DNA of 64,000 bases from NCBI RefSeq assembly GCF_900109285.1, contig NZ_FNZQ01000001.1:1331001-1395000 (forward strand). Direction: 5' to 3'. Position 1 is the first letter of the stretch; each line of letters opens with the position of its first letter. The translations under genes and the position numbers were made by a program. The notes under the pieces were generated by a model, which searched no databases, had not been told where the DNA came from, and was given only the letters and a program-made list of their open reading frames with translations. This DNA comes from Jannaschia helgolandensis (GTDB lineage Bacteria; Pseudomonadota; Alphaproteobacteria; Rhodobacterales; Rhodobacteraceae). Shown piece by piece: positions 54,968-64,000 of this stretch.

Positions 54968-57115
54968 ATGATCGAGGTCGAAGACCTGATCGCGCTGGTG
55001 CGCGCCTATAATCCACGAACGAACGCCGATCTGATCCGCGAAGCCTATGCCTATGGGCGGGACATGCATGCAGGTCAGGTGCGTCGATCCGGCGAGCCGT
55101 ATTTCACCCATCCTGTCGAAGTGGCCAGCTTGCTGACGGAACAGCGGCTGGACGACGCGACAATTATTACCGCGCTTCTGCACGATACGATCGAGGACAC
55201 ACGGTCCACATATGCCGAGGTCGAGACTCGCTTCGGCCTCGAAATCGCCGAGATGGTCGACGGCGTTACCAAGCTGACGAACCTTGAACTCAGCTCTTCC
55301 GAGACCAAGCAGGCCGAGAATTTCCGCAAGCTGTTCATGGCGATGTCCAAGGACCTGCGGGTTATCCTGGTCAAGCTGACGGACCGGCTGCACAACATGC
55401 GCACCATCCGTCACATGGCGCATCACAAGCAGGCCAAGAAGGCGCATGAGACGATGGAAATCTATGCGCCGCTGGCCGGGCGCATGGGCATGCAATGGAT
55501 GCGAGAGGAGTTGGAGGATCTGTGTTTCGCGGTCATCAACCCCGAGGCACGTAATTCCATCCTGCGCCGTTTCGTGACCCTGCAGCGCGAAGCGGGCAAC
55601 GTCATACGTCGCATCACCGACGATATCGAAACCGAACTGGCCCGCGCCGAGATCACCGCAACCGTCATGGGACGCGCGAAGCGCCCGTTCAGCATCTGGC
55701 GCAAGATGGAGGAAAAGGAGATCGGGTTCTCCCGTCTCTCCGACATCTATGGGTTCCGCATCATCGTCGGGTCAGAAGCTGATTGTTATCGTGCGCTCGG
55801 TGTCATCCACCAACGCTGGCGGTCCGTGCCGGGCCGTTTCAAGGACTATATCAGTCAGCCCAAGTCCAACGGCTATCGCTCGATCCATACGACGGTGTCG
55901 GGGCGCGACGGCAAGCGGGTCGAAGTGCAGATCCGCACTCGGGAAATGCACGAGGTCGCCGAACGCGGCGTGGCGGCGCACTGGTCGTATCGCGACGGTG
56001 TGCGGGCCGAGAATCCGTTCGCCGTCGATCCGGCGGAGTGGCTGAAGACGATGACCGAGCGCTTTGAGGAAGCCAGCGACCACGCCGAATTCATGGAAGC
56101 CGTGAAGCTGGAAATGTATACCGATCAGGTGTTCTGCTTCACACCCAAGGGTGATGTCATCAAGCTGCCCAAGGGGGCTACGCCCATCGACTTCGCCTAT
56201 GCGATCCACACCCGCATCGGTCATCGCACCGTGGCGGCGCGGGTCGACGGAATGCGGGTGCCGCTCTGGACCCGTTTGCGCAACGGACAGTCGGTCGAAA
56301 TCGTTACAGCCGAAGCGCAGTCACCGCAGGCCACCTGGATCGACATCGCAACCACCGGACGCGCGAAATCCGCGATCCGCCGCGCGCTCAAGGCCGAGCG
56401 ACGGGGGGGGCATGTGCGGCTGGGGCGGGAACTGGCGCGTGCCTCCTTTGCGCAGGTCGGCAAGCGCTCGACCGACAAGGCGCTTGAGACCGCGGCCAAG
56501 GCGCTCGGGTTCGATGACGATGAAGATCTGCTGGCCGCCATCGGCGCGTCAGAGGTCAGCGCGAGAACCGTAGTCGCGACACTTTACCCCGAGATATCGC
56601 AAGCCCCCCCCGCGCCGGATGTTTCGCCCGAACGCGCTATTATCGGCCTCGACCCAAAGGCGCATTACGACCGCGCGACCTGTTGCCAGCCGGTACCGGG
56701 AGAGCGGATCGTGGGCATCACCAACAAGGGGCACGGCGTCACGATCCACGCCATCGACTGCCCGCGCATGGCCGAATTCGAGGATCAGACAGACCGCTGG
56801 GTCGATCTGGGCTGGTCGCCGGGGCATCACGCCCCGCGCAATGCGGTCACTCTGGACATGACGATAAGCAACGCGCCAGGGGTGCTGGGCCGGATTTGCC
56901 TTCTGATTGCGGAACAGAACGCTAATATCTCGGATTTGCGCTTCGTAGATCGCAAGCCGGACTTCTTCCGGCTGCTGATTGATGTCGACGTGCGTGACCG
57001 CGAGCACCTGCACAGCCTTGTCATGGCGATCGATACTGACAACGATGTGGCGCAGGTCCGCCGTCATCGCGAACGCCTGACACACCCGGGGCCGCCCCCG
57101 TCCATACCCGCCTGA
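54968..57115 (+). CDS. Bifunctional (p)ppGpp synthetase/hydrolase (RSH)
   Basis: A long RelA/SpoT homologue of 715 residues that makes and degrades the stringent alarmone. An N-terminal hydrolase domain has HD in ALLHDTIEDT (72-73) and histidine in GEPYFTHPVEVASLL. The synthetase domain includes YGFRIIV and YRSIHTTVSGRDG. A TGS domain (about 390-450) and a C-terminal ACT domain (about 635-715) follow. Alphaproteobacteria usually have a single such enzyme, called rel, spoT or rsh. GGAGG precedes the start, 22 bases after rpoZ. Confidence 0.96.
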   Translation: MIEVEDLIALVRAYNPRTNADLIREAYAYGRDMHAGQVRRSGEPYFTHPVEVASLLTEQRLDDATIITALLHDTIEDTRSTYAEVETRFGLEIAEMVDGVTKLTNLELSSSETKQAENFRKLFMAMSKDLRVILVKLTDRLHNMRTIRHMAHHKQAKKAHETMEIYAPLAGRMGMQWMREELEDLCFAVINPEARNSILRRFVTLQREAGNVIRRITDDIETELARAEITATVMGRAKRPFSIWRKMEEKEIGFSRLSDIYGFRIIVGSEADCYRALGVIHQRWRSVPGRFKDYISQPKSNGYRSIHTTVSGRDGKRVEVQIRTREMHEVAERGVAAHWSYRDGVRAENPFAVDPAEWLKTMTERFEEASDHAEFMEAVKLEMYTDQVFCFTPKGDVIKLPKGATPIDFAYAIHTRIGHRTVAARVDGMRVPLWTRLRNGQSVEIVTAEAQSPQATWIDIATTGRAKSAIRRALKAERRGGHVRLGRELARASFAQVGKRSTDKALETAAKALGFDDDEDLLAAIGASEVSARTVVATLYPEISQAPPAPDVSPERAIIGLDPKAHYDRATCCQPVPGERIVGITNKGHGVTIHAIDCPRMAEFEDQTDRWVDLGWSPGHHAPRNAVTLDMTISNAPGVLGRICLLIAEQNANISDLRFVDRKPDFFRLLIDVDVRDREHLHSLVMAIDTDNDVAQVRRHRERLTHPGPPPSIPA

Positions 57116-57124
57116 GGACCGATC

Positions 57125-57790
57125 TTGTTCAAACGCCGCGACCGATTGCCCCTTTGGCAAAGCATCTGGCAGGCGGTCTGGCCGCGGGGCGGATGGGGTC
57201 GTGCCGCGATCTACGTCAAGCACCGGTTGCGGCGTTTGCCCGACACACCGCGCAAGATCAGCCGTGGCATCATGGTCGGCGTTTTCACGACGTTCACGCC
57301 GTTTTACGGGTTGCACTTCTTCGTCGCGGCGAGCCTTGCCATCGCAGTGCGCGGCAACGTCATGGCTGCACTGCTAGGGACATTTTTCGGCAATCCGCTG
57401 ACCTATGTGCCGATTGCAGTCGTGTCGCTCAACCTCGGGCATTTCATGCTGGGGACCGAAGTGCGCGGTGCCGTCGATGAAAATATCTTCGGCAAGTTCT
57501 TCGGCGCGGGTGAAGATCTTTTCTGGAACAGCTGGAACGCGCTGGTCGGCAATTCTGTCGACTGGACTGCGACGGCTGTATTCTGGAACGACGTATTTCT
57601 GCCGTGGCTGGTCGGCGGTCTGGTGCCGGGTATTTTCACCGGGATCGCCGCCTATACGATCAGCCTGCCGCTGATCGAAGCCTATCAGAAGCGCAGACGC
57701 GGCCGGATCAAGAAAAAGCTGGACGAGATACGGCGTAAGGCGGCGGCGCGAGCTGCCGAGAAGAAGGCAAAGGGCGAGGCGAATGGATAA
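57125..57790 (+). CDS. DUF2062 membrane protein
   Basis: A 221-residue membrane protein with TTG as the likely start (GAGG upstream). The N-terminal [20 protein letters not shown] and [11 protein letters not shown] are the DUF2062 hallmark. Three hydrophobic segments are visible, followed by a strongly basic, coiled-coil-like tail of about 40 residues that ends in KKAKGEANG. Function unknown. Overlaps pdxJ by eight bases. Confidence 0.87.
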   Translation: MFKRRDRLPLWQSIWQAVWPRGGWGRAAIYVKHRLRRLPDTPRKISRGIMVGVFTTFTPFYGLHFFVAASLAIAVRGNVMAALLGTFFGNPLTYVPIAVVSLNLGHFMLGTEVRGAVDENIFGKFFGAGEDLFWNSWNALVGNSVDWTATAVFWNDVFLPWLVGGLVPGIFTGIAAYTISLPLIEAYQKRRRGRIKKKLDEIRRKAAARAAEKKAKGEANG

Positions 57791-58535
57791 GCTGAGGCTG
57801 GGCATCAATATCGATCATGTGGCCACCATCCGGAATGCGCGCGGTGGCGACAATCCCGATCCGGTGCGCGCGGCCCTGATGGCTCAGGCCGCCGGAGCCG
57901 ACGGGATTACGGCACATTTGCGTGAAGATCGTCGCCACATCCGCGATGCCGACATGGCGGCAATTGCCGAGGCCATCGACATTCCGCTGAATTTTGAAAT
58001 GGCGGCGACCGAGGAAATGTGCCGTATCGCCTTGGCCACAAGGCCCCACGCCGTCTGTCTGGTGCCCGAGCGACGCGAGGAACGAACCACCGAGGGCGGG
58101 CTGGAGGTGGCGGGCGATGCCAACCGTCTGAAGACTTATGTCGCGCCGCTGGTCAATATGGGTGCGCGCGTCTCGCTGTTCATAGCGGCCGACCCCCGGC
58201 AGATCGACGCCTCGGCCCGCGTAGGGGCGGCTGTCGTGGAACTGCACACCGGCAAGTATTGCTATGCTGTCGCCGAAGGACGGATCGAAGAAGCCGAAGC
58301 GGAGCTTGGGCGACTGATTTCCGCCGCGCGCCAGGCCGACGATCTGGGGCTGGAGGTGCATCTGGGCCATGGAATTACCTATGACAGTGTCACGGCATTG
58401 GCCGCGATTCCGCAGGCGGTAGAGTTGAACATCGGCCATTTCCTGATTGGCGAGGCCGTGTTTCGCGGCCTGCCCGACGCCATGGCCGAGATGCGGCGGC
58501 TGATGGATCAGGCGCGGGGCATGGTGCAGTGTTGA
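57783..58535 (+). CDS. pdxJ: Pyridoxine 5'-phosphate synthase
   Basis: Closes the pyridoxine ring in the DXP-dependent vitamin B6 pathway. 250 residues beginning [19 protein letters not shown], with [25 protein letters not shown], the glutamate and histidine of [10 protein letters not shown] and [14 protein letters not shown], as expected for the TIM-barrel PdxJ. Overlaps DUF2062. Confidence 0.97.
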   Translation: MDKLRLGINIDHVATIRNARGGDNPDPVRAALMAQAAGADGITAHLREDRRHIRDADMAAIAEAIDIPLNFEMAATEEMCRIALATRPHAVCLVPERREERTTEGGLEVAGDANRLKTYVAPLVNMGARVSLFIAADPRQIDASARVGAAVVELHTGKYCYAVAEGRIEEAEAELGRLISAARQADDLGLEVHLGHGITYDSVTALAAIPQAVELNIGHFLIGEAVFRGLPDAMAEMRRLMDQARGMVQC

Positions 58536-58578
58536 CGCAAGGGCAAATCCGGTCCGCTTTGCCGATCAAGTTTTACAG

Positions 58579-58980
58579 ATGATCCTTGGCATCGGCACCG
58601 ATCTTGCGAACATCGACAGGGTGCAGGGTGTTCTCGACCGCTTTGGCGACAGGTTCCGCAACCGCGTGTTTACCCCCCGCGAACAGAGCAAGGCAGCCAG
58701 CCGCGTGGACGAGGCAGCGACCTATGCCAAACGCTGGGCCGCCAAGGAGGCCTGTTCCAAGGCCCTCGGCACCGGGCTGCGTATGGGGATTTCATGGAAA
58801 GACATGGCCGTCAGCAACCTGCACACCGGCCAGCCCGTGATGAGTGTGACCGGCTGGGCGGCGGAGCGTCTGGATGTTATGTGCCCGGATGGATACGAGG
58901 CGATCATCCACGTCAGCCTGACAGACGACCACCCTTGGGCTCAGGCTTACGTCGTGATCGAAGCGCGCCCCTTCGCCTGA
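58579..58980 (+). CDS. acpS: Holo-[acyl-carrier-protein] synthase
   Basis: Attaches phosphopantetheine to acyl carrier protein. 133 residues. The magnesium-binding aspartate is in [13 protein letters not shown], and [17 protein letters not shown] contains the second metal-binding glutamate and lysine. [12 protein letters not shown] is typical. Follows pdxJ, as in many proteobacteria. Confidence 0.96.
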   Translation: MILGIGTDLANIDRVQGVLDRFGDRFRNRVFTPREQSKAASRVDEAATYAKRWAAKEACSKALGTGLRMGISWKDMAVSNLHTGQPVMSVTGWAAERLDVMCPDGYEAIIHVSLTDDHPWAQAYVVIEARPFA

Positions 58981-59094
58981 TGCGCATCGCTTGACCATCT
59001 GAATTGCCGCGACACTTCGCCCTCGGGCGGGTGCGCTGTTGACAGCAAAGAGGGCAGGGGGCAGGGAACCGAAACGTAATTCTGGAAGGTGATC

Positions 59095-59880
59095 ATGGCG
59101 AAGGCGGAGAAGAAGGAGGGTCTCTTCGAGACGGTCAAGACCGTGTTCTGGGCCCTGGTGATCGCAGGCATCTTCCGTACACTGTTCTTTCAGCCGTTCT
59201 GGATTCCGTCCGGCTCGATGAAAGACACGCTGCTGATCGGCGATTTCCTGTTCGTCAACAAAATGGCCTACGGTTATTCCCGCTATTCCTGCCCGTTTTC
59301 ACTCTGTCCGGTGTCCGGCCGTATCTTAGGATCGCAACCTGAACGTGGGGATGTGATCGTCTTTCGCCATCCGGTCAATGGCACCGACTTCATCAAACGG
59401 CTGATCGGTCTGCCGGGGGATACGGTGCAGATGCGCGACGGCAGGCTTTACCTTAATGGCGAAGCGGTGCGGGTCGAACCGGCACCCGATCTCGTGGAGA
59501 CGAAGGCCCCGCAGGGGCCGCAGCGCCTGACGCCGCGTTGTTCCAACGATCCCATCGGCCTGGGTGGTGAGTGCATTAAAGAGCGGTTTACCGAATATCT
59601 GCCGGGCAACGACCGCGGTCATTCGATCCTGAACATCGGTATGTCCAGCACTGACAATACCCCGGTCTTCACGGTTCCCGAGGGCCAGTATTTCTTCATG
59701 GGCGACAACCGCGACAACTCGCGCGACAGCCGGGTGCCCCGGTCGATCGGCGGCGTGGGGTTCGTGCCATATGAAAACCTGATCGGGCGGGCCGACCGGG
59801 TCGTCTTCTCCTCTGCCGGCAGTCGGATGCTGTATTTCTGGACATGGCGGCTGGACCGTTTCTTCGAGGAGATCGTTTGA
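59095..59880 (+). CDS. lepB: Signal peptidase I
   Basis: Cleaves signal peptides from exported proteins. 261 residues. One N-terminal helix (about 13-32), then the nucleophile serine in [15 protein letters not shown], the general-base lysine in [15 protein letters not shown] and [19 protein letters not shown] precedes the ATG at 59095; a GTG two codons upstream is less likely. Confidence 0.96.
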   Translation: MAKAEKKEGLFETVKTVFWALVIAGIFRTLFFQPFWIPSGSMKDTLLIGDFLFVNKMAYGYSRYSCPFSLCPVSGRILGSQPERGDVIVFRHPVNGTDFIKRLIGLPGDTVQMRDGRLYLNGEAVRVEPAPDLVETKAPQGPQRLTPRCSNDPIGLGGECIKERFTEYLPGNDRGHSILNIGMSSTDNTPVFTVPEGQYFFMGDNRDNSRDSRVPRSIGGVGFVPYENLIGRADRVVFSSAGSRMLYFWTWRLDRFFEEIV

Positions 59881-60560
59881 AGCTTTCCCGCGATCTCGAC
59901 GCTTTCCAGGACCGTATCGGTCATCGCTTCGGGCAGCCCGAGTTGCTGCTGCGTGCGATGACTCATTCGTCTATCGCATCCGATACCCGTCCCGACAATC
60001 AACGGCTTGAATTTCTGGGCGACCGCGTTCTGGGCCTCGTTATCGCCGAGGCGTTGATGAACGGCGACCGCACCGCCGAAGAAGGTCAGCTCGCCCCGCG
60101 CTTCAATGCACTGGTTCGCAAGGAGGCCTGCGCCGAAGTGGCCCGGTCAGTCGGGTTGGGCGATGTCCTCAAGCTTGGCAAATCGGAGCAGGTGACAGGC
60201 GGGCGTCGCAAGCTGGCATTGTTGGGCGACGCGATGGAAGCCCTGATCGCGGCGGTCTATCTGGATGCCGGACTGGACGCCGCCCGCGCGATGATCCTGC
60301 GCCTCTGGTCCGATCAGGTCGAGAATGTGGAATACGACGCCCGCGACGCCAAGACGACATTGCAGGAGTGGGCGCAGGCGCGCGGCATGAAGCCACCGGT
60401 CTATACTGTCACGGAACGGTCCGGCCCGGATCATGCGCCTGTTTTCCGCATCACTGCCAGCCTTGGGGACGGCCCGTCGGCAGACGGAGAAGCCCCGTCC
60501 AAACGAGCAGCGGAACAGGCGGCGGCCAAGGCTCTGCTGACAGAGGTAAGTCATGACTGA
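59877..60560 (+). CDS. rnc: Ribonuclease III
   Basis: Cleaves double-stranded RNA in rRNA and mRNA processing. The likely start is TTG at 59877, which overlaps the lepB stop by four bases (TTGA), giving 227 residues. The signature [16 protein letters not shown], the [19 protein letters not shown] helix and a C-terminal double-stranded RNA-binding domain (about 155-227) are present. Confidence 0.95.
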   Translation: MKLSRDLDAFQDRIGHRFGQPELLLRAMTHSSIASDTRPDNQRLEFLGDRVLGLVIAEALMNGDRTAEEGQLAPRFNALVRKEACAEVARSVGLGDVLKLGKSEQVTGGRRKLALLGDAMEALIAAVYLDAGLDAARAMILRLWSDQVENVEYDARDAKTTLQEWAQARGMKPPVYTVTERSGPDHAPVFRITASLGDGPSADGEAPSKRAAEQAAAKALLTEVSHD

Positions 60561-61473
60561 CCAATCAACTCGGGCTGGTTTCGTTGCCCTTATTGGCGAG
60601 CCGAATGCCGGGAAATCCACACTTCTCAACCGGATGGTGGGGGCCAAGGTGTCCATCGTCACGCACAAGGTCCAGACCACGCGCGCCCGTGTACGCGGTG
60701 TGGCGATGGCGGGGGCAAGCCAGCTGATCTTTGTCGATACGCCCGGATTGTTCCACCCCAAGCGCCGCCTGGATCGCGCCATGGTCGCAGCGGCCTGGAC
60801 GGGGGCGGCGGACGCGGATGTGGTCGTTCTGTTGATCGAGGCGACACGCGGGCTGATCGAAGGTGTTGAGGCGATTTTGACTGCACTGGAGGACAAGCGC
60901 GGTGCGGGGCAGCCGGTCTTGCTGGCCATAAACAAGATCGACCGGGTTAAGGCCGATACGCTCTTGGCGCTGACCGAGAAGATGAACGCGCGCTACGCCT
61001 TTGACGGCACGTTCCTGATTTCAGCGGAACGCGGTCACGGGGTCGAGGATCTGCGCGCCGATCTGGCGGCGCGGGTGCCAGTGGGACCGTGGCTCTATCC
61101 CGAGGATCAGATCGCGGACCTGCCGCTCAGGACCATTGCGGCGGAAATAACGCGCGAGAAACTGACGCTGCGGCTGCATCAGGAGTTGCCGTATCAACTG
61201 ACTGTGGAAACCGAGAAGTGGGAGGATCGTCCCGACGGATCGGTGCGGATCGACCAGTTGATCTATGTCGTCCGGGATGGTCACAAGGGCATCGTGCTGG
61301 GCCGCAAGGGCGAGACGACGAAGGCAGTAGGACAGGCGGCGCGCGCCGATATGGAAGCGTTTTTGGGCCAGCGCGTCCACCTGTTCCTTCAGGTCAAGGT
61401 GCGGCCCGGCTGGATGGACGACGCGGAAAGGTTCGACGCAATGGGCCTGGATTTCAAGGACGGCAACGCCTGA
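60553..61473 (+). CDS. era: GTPase Era
   Basis: A 306-residue ribosome-assembly GTPase acting on the 16S rRNA 3' end. P-loop [25 protein letters not shown] (G3) and NKIDRV (G4) are visible, with a C-terminal KH domain ending [14 protein letters not shown]. Overlaps rnc by eight bases and the next gene by one. Confidence 0.97.
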   Translation: MTDQSTRAGFVALIGEPNAGKSTLLNRMVGAKVSIVTHKVQTTRARVRGVAMAGASQLIFVDTPGLFHPKRRLDRAMVAAAWTGAADADVVVLLIEATRGLIEGVEAILTALEDKRGAGQPVLLAINKIDRVKADTLLALTEKMNARYAFDGTFLISAERGHGVEDLRADLAARVPVGPWLYPEDQIADLPLRTIAAEITREKLTLRLHQELPYQLTVETEKWEDRPDGSVRIDQLIYVVRDGHKGIVLGRKGETTKAVGQAARADMEAFLGQRVHLFLQVKVRPGWMDDAERFDAMGLDFKDGNA

Positions 61474-61799
61474 TGCGACTGACGGCATCCTTCTGGGTGT
61501 CCGCCTATCGCAAGCGGCTGGAGATGCACGACATATCCTGCTTCGTGGTGCGTCATGGCGACGATACGGCAGGCGCAGTACTGGTCAAGCTCAATACACT
61601 GGACGGAAATGCCCGTGTCTTTCAGCGCAGTTTCGACCTGATGACCGGGGACCGGTCGTGGATCGTGCTGGCCGAGGGCGAAGAAACGTATTGCGATCAG
61701 GCAATTGCGCGGCAAAACAGCTTTGATCCGGACCTTTGGGTGCTGGAGGTTGAAGACCGGCAGGGGCGGCATATGCTGGATCAGGACGGTATGGGCTGA
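61473..61799 (+). CDS. DUF1491 protein
   Basis: A 108-residue soluble protein lying between era and recO. Its start and stop are each joined to a neighbour by a one-base TGATG overlap, so this is one transcript. The WVSAYRKRLEMHDISCFVV and QNSFDPDLWVLEVEDRQG segments match DUF1491, a conserved alphaproteobacterial family of unknown function. Confidence 0.87.
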   Translation: MRLTASFWVSAYRKRLEMHDISCFVVRHGDDTAGAVLVKLNTLDGNARVFQRSFDLMTGDRSWIVLAEGEETYCDQAIARQNSFDPDLWVLEVEDRQGRHMLDQDGMG

Positions 61800-62521
61800 T
61801 GGAATGGCGGGACGAAGGCATTGTTCTCGCGGCGCGACCTCATGGCGAAACTTCTGTTATTCTCGAGATGTTTACGCGCGCGCACGGGCGCCATCTGGGC
61901 GTCGTGCATGGGGGTGTGTCGCGCAAGAAATCCCCGATGCTGCAACCGGGCAATCAACTCGATGCAGTCTGGCGGGCCCGGCTGGAGAGCCATATGGGCG
62001 GCTGGACGGTGGAGCTGAAGCGGTCACGGGCGGCTGGAATATTGAGCGATCCTTTGCGGTTGGCTGCGTTGACGTCGGCCTGTTCAATGGCGTCGTTCGC
62101 TCTGCCGGAGCGAGAGGCGATGGAGGATTTCCAGACGCGGACAGAAGACCTTTGCGATGCGATCGTGGACGGGAAGGGCTGGATAACCGATTACGTTTAT
62201 TGGGAAATGGCGCTTCTTGAGGTCACGGGCTTTCGGTTGGATCTGTCGGCTTGCGCGGTATCCGGTGGGGCGAACGATCTGGCCTATGTCAGTCCGCGTA
62301 CGGGTCGAGCGGTCAGTCGGTCGGGGGCCGGGGAGTGGGCATCCAAGTTGTTGAAATTGCCGGATATACTTCTCGGTGGAGCGCCGTCGATTGAAGGTGC
62401 TGTCGCGGCTTTGGAGGTTACCGGGTTCTTTTTGGAGAACAGGCTGGCGCCGTCACTGGGCAATCGGCCTGTGCCGCCAGCACGTCAGCGATTGCTGGCG
62501 GCGCTGAAATCCGAGGTATGA
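61799..62521 (+). CDS. recO: DNA repair protein RecO
   Basis: Helps load RecA on single-stranded DNA in the RecF pathway. 240 residues with an N-terminal OB-fold (MEWRDEGIVLAARPHGETSV) and the helical C-terminal domain. No clear cysteine zinc site is present, as in many proteobacterial RecO proteins. Last gene of the folK-recO run. Confidence 0.93.
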   Translation: MEWRDEGIVLAARPHGETSVILEMFTRAHGRHLGVVHGGVSRKKSPMLQPGNQLDAVWRARLESHMGGWTVELKRSRAAGILSDPLRLAALTSACSMASFALPEREAMEDFQTRTEDLCDAIVDGKGWITDYVYWEMALLEVTGFRLDLSACAVSGGANDLAYVSPRTGRAVSRSGAGEWASKLLKLPDILLGGAPSIEGAVAALEVTGFFLENRLAPSLGNRPVPPARQRLLAALKSEV

Positions 62522-62582
62522 GGAACGGGTGATCCACGGGTGATCTGCGTCGGACGTCGAGGGCGCAGAACGTCGCGTCTTT

Positions 62583-62603
62583 CCCCTGCGTAAGCGTCAG
62601 GGG
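62583..62603. terminator. Hairpin between convergent recO and acyl-CoA dehydrogenase genes
   Basis: CCCCTG (62583-62588) and CAGGGG (62598-62603) can pair on both strands around nine bases. No U-tract follows on either strand, so the call is tentative. Confidence 0.3.
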
Positions 62604-62623
62604 AGGAGGGGATAACTCAGGTT

Positions 62624-64000
62624 TTACCCGAGCAAGCGGCGGGCGATCACCTGAGCCTGAATTTCCGCCGCGCCTTCGAAGATGTTCAGGATGCGGGCGT
62701 CGCAGAGCAGGCGGCTGATCGGGTATTCCAGAGCGAAGCCGTTGCCACCGTGGATCTGCAACCCGTTGTCGGCGGCGGCCCACGCGGTGCGTGCGCCCAG
62801 CAGTTTGGCCATGCCCGCTTCGATGTCGCAGCGGCGGTCGTTGTCTTTTTCCCCGGCGGAGAAATAGGTGAGCTGTCGCGTGACCATGATGTCGACGGCC
62901 ATCATCGCCAGTTTGTTGGCGACGCGGGGGAATTCGATCAGGGCCTTGCCGAACTGGGTGCGGGTTTCGGCATAGGCAAGCGCTTCGTCCAATGAGGCCT
63001 GTGCGACGCCGATGGCGCGTGCGGCGGTCTGGATGCGAGCGCTCTCGAACGTCTGCATCAACTGCTTGAAGCCCGCGCCGGTGACGCCGCCCAGAAGGTT
63101 ATCGCCCGCGACGTGAAAGCCGTCGAACGCCAGTTCATATTCCTTCATGCCACGGTAGCCCAGCACCTCGATCTCGCCGCCGCTCATGCCGTGGGTCGGG
63201 AAGGGTGCTTCGTCCGTGCCGGGCGTTTTTTCGGCAAGGAACATCGACAGGCCCTTGTAGTCGGTGGACTCGGGGTCGGTCCGCGCCAAGAGGGTCATCA
63301 TATGTGTGCGAGCTGCGTGGGTGATCCAGGTCTTGTTGCCAGTCACGGTCCAGTCGTCGCCTGTCCTGACGGCACGCGTCTTGAGAGAGCCGAGGTCGGA
63401 GCCGGTATTCGGCTCGGTAAAGACAGCAGTGGGAAGCGTTTCGCCCGAGGCGAGTTTGGGCAGCCACTTGGCTTTCTGGTCGTCGGTGCCGCCACAGAGG
63501 ATCAATTCAGCCGCGATTTCCGAGCGTGTGCCCAGCGAGCCGACGCCGATATAGCCGCGCGACAGTTCCTCGGACACGACACACATCGCCGCCTTGGGCA
63601 GGCCGAGGCCGCCAAATTCTTCGGGGATGGTCAGGCCGAAGACGCCCATTTCGGCCATCTCGTCGATGACCTCCATCGGGATCAGTTCGTCGCGCAAATG
63701 CCAGCCGTGGGCGTGGGGCGCGACCTTGTCGGTGGACCAGCGGCGAAACTGGTCGCGGATCATGTCGAGTTCTTCGTCCTGCCCGGTGGCACCGAAGGTG
63801 GCGTTGGCGGTGCCATCACGCATCAGAGCGACGAGGCGGGTTCGGGCGGCCTGGGTGTTGCCCTGACTGCACAATGTCATCACGGCTGGGATCATCAGAC
63901 TGCGCTGTTGGTCCTGAGTCAGGCCGATGTCATCCATGCGGACGATTTCGCCCTGCGACATCGGGATACCGCCACGGACCTGCAAAAGGTATTCGCCGAA
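62624..64000 (-). CDS. mcd: Acyl-CoA dehydrogenase, probably (2S)-methylsuccinyl-CoA dehydrogenase, 5' end missing
   Basis: The frame continues beyond the window, with FGEYLLQVRGGIPMSQGEIV at the edge. The visible 458 residues hold an acyl-CoA dehydrogenase core: GLTIPEEFGGLGLPKAAM, the flavin-binding VFTEPNTGSDLGS and TGNKTWITHAARTHM, then LQIHGGNGFALEYPISRLLC. An N-terminal extension of over 100 residues with IPMSQGEIVRMDDIGLTQ is typical of the methylsuccinyl-CoA dehydrogenase branch of the ethylmalonyl-CoA pathway. The family membership is certain; the substrate is inferred from this extension. Confidence 0.72.
   Translation of the reverse strand, partial: FGEYLLQVRGGIPMSQGEIVRMDDIGLTQDQQRSLMIPAVMTLCSQGNTQAARTRLVALMRDGTANATFGATGQDEELDMIRDQFRRWSTDKVAPHAHGWHLRDELIPMEVIDEMAEMGVFGLTIPEEFGGLGLPKAAMCVVSEELSRGYIGVGSLGTRSEIAAELILCGGTDDQKAKWLPKLASGETLPTAVFTEPNTGSDLGSLKTRAVRTGDDWTVTGNKTWITHAARTHMMTLLARTDPESTDYKGLSMFLAEKTPGTDEAPFPTHGMSGGEIEVLGYRGMKEYELAFDGFHVAGDNLLGGVTGAGFKQLMQTFESARIQTAARAIGVAQASLDEALAYAETRTQFGKALIEFPRVANKLAMMAVDIMVTRQLTYFSAGEKDNDRRCDIEAGMAKLLGARTAWAAADNGLQIHGGNGFALEYPISRLLCDARILNIFEGAAEIQAQVIARRLLG

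Overview
The window is a stretch of high-GC alphaproteobacterial chromosome, most likely from the Rhodobacteraceae (Roseobacter/Rhodobacter group). The pointers are gene orders I associate with that group (rpmH-rnpA-yidD-ttcA-yidC-MOSC-engB-argB and folK-rpoZ-rsh-pdxJ-acpS-lepB-rnc-era-recO), family-restricted proteins (MmcB, a DUF6324-like protein), a tRNA-His without the extra 5' G, a probable methylsuccinyl-CoA dehydrogenase of the ethylmalonyl-CoA pathway, and many overlapping start/stop codons with GTG and TTG starts. All assignments come from reading the sequence and from family knowledge; no database search was run.

Layout. 1-2.9 kb: the end of an SDR gene, kynureninase, and a DUF3422 membrane protein. 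2.9-11.4 kb (minus strand): the rpmH-rnpA-yidD-ttcA block, an EAL protein with a dead GGDEF domain, then yidC-MOSC-engB-argB. 11.7-15.4 kb: a TVP38-like membrane protein coupled to a flavin disulfide oxidoreductase, and an orphan histidine kinase. 15.4-21 kb: quinone oxidoreductase, XRE regulator, hisN, 8-oxoguanine deaminase, thymidine kinase and a KAS III-like enzyme. 21-24 kb: a small accessory patch holding a DUF2726 protein, a solitary BrnA/DUF4415 protein, a decayed copy of it, and a lower-GC HTH-ImmA/IrrE protein with its own palindrome. 24-31.5 kb: carB, a cyclopropane-fatty-acid synthase family enzyme, a HAD protein without its catalytic aspartates, and aspS. 31.5-36 kb: a DUF1800/DUF1501 secreted pair, a GNAT, rpmG with a clear intrinsic terminator, a PAS-like protein, and RNase P RNA. 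36-41.4 kb: amidase, Excalibur lipoprotein, gatA, gatC, a THUMP methyltransferase and prs. 41.5-48.6 kb: a DsbA-fold isomerase, a hydrolase, mmcB with a near-consensus LexA box, a GNAT, tRNA-His, a PatB-type lyase, three tandem deformylase genes followed by fmt, and a small membrane protein. 48.8-51.6 kb: a cluster of decay (chemoreceptor, Excalibur and LysE remnants) around ispH. 51.7-62.5 kb: DUF3429, rnhA, a TRIC-like protein, a NYN protein and the long folK...recO housekeeping run. The window ends inside an acyl-CoA dehydrogenase.

Functional themes. Most genes serve translation and its quality control: ribosomal proteins, RNase P RNA and protein, tRNA thiolation, AspRS with GatCA for indirect amidation, formyltransferase and deformylases, ribosome-assembly GTPases, RNase III and (p)ppGpp metabolism. 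Envelope biogenesis is also represented (YidC, signal peptidase, amidase, AcpS, Cfa). The points most worth following up are the tandem deformylase trio whose third member has lost two catalytic residues, the nucleophile-less HAD protein, the hairpin that overlaps the aspS ribosome-binding site, the accessory patch at 21-24 kb, and the pseudogene cluster around ispH. I did not find a clearly new multi-gene system; the accessory patch is the only plausible place for one.
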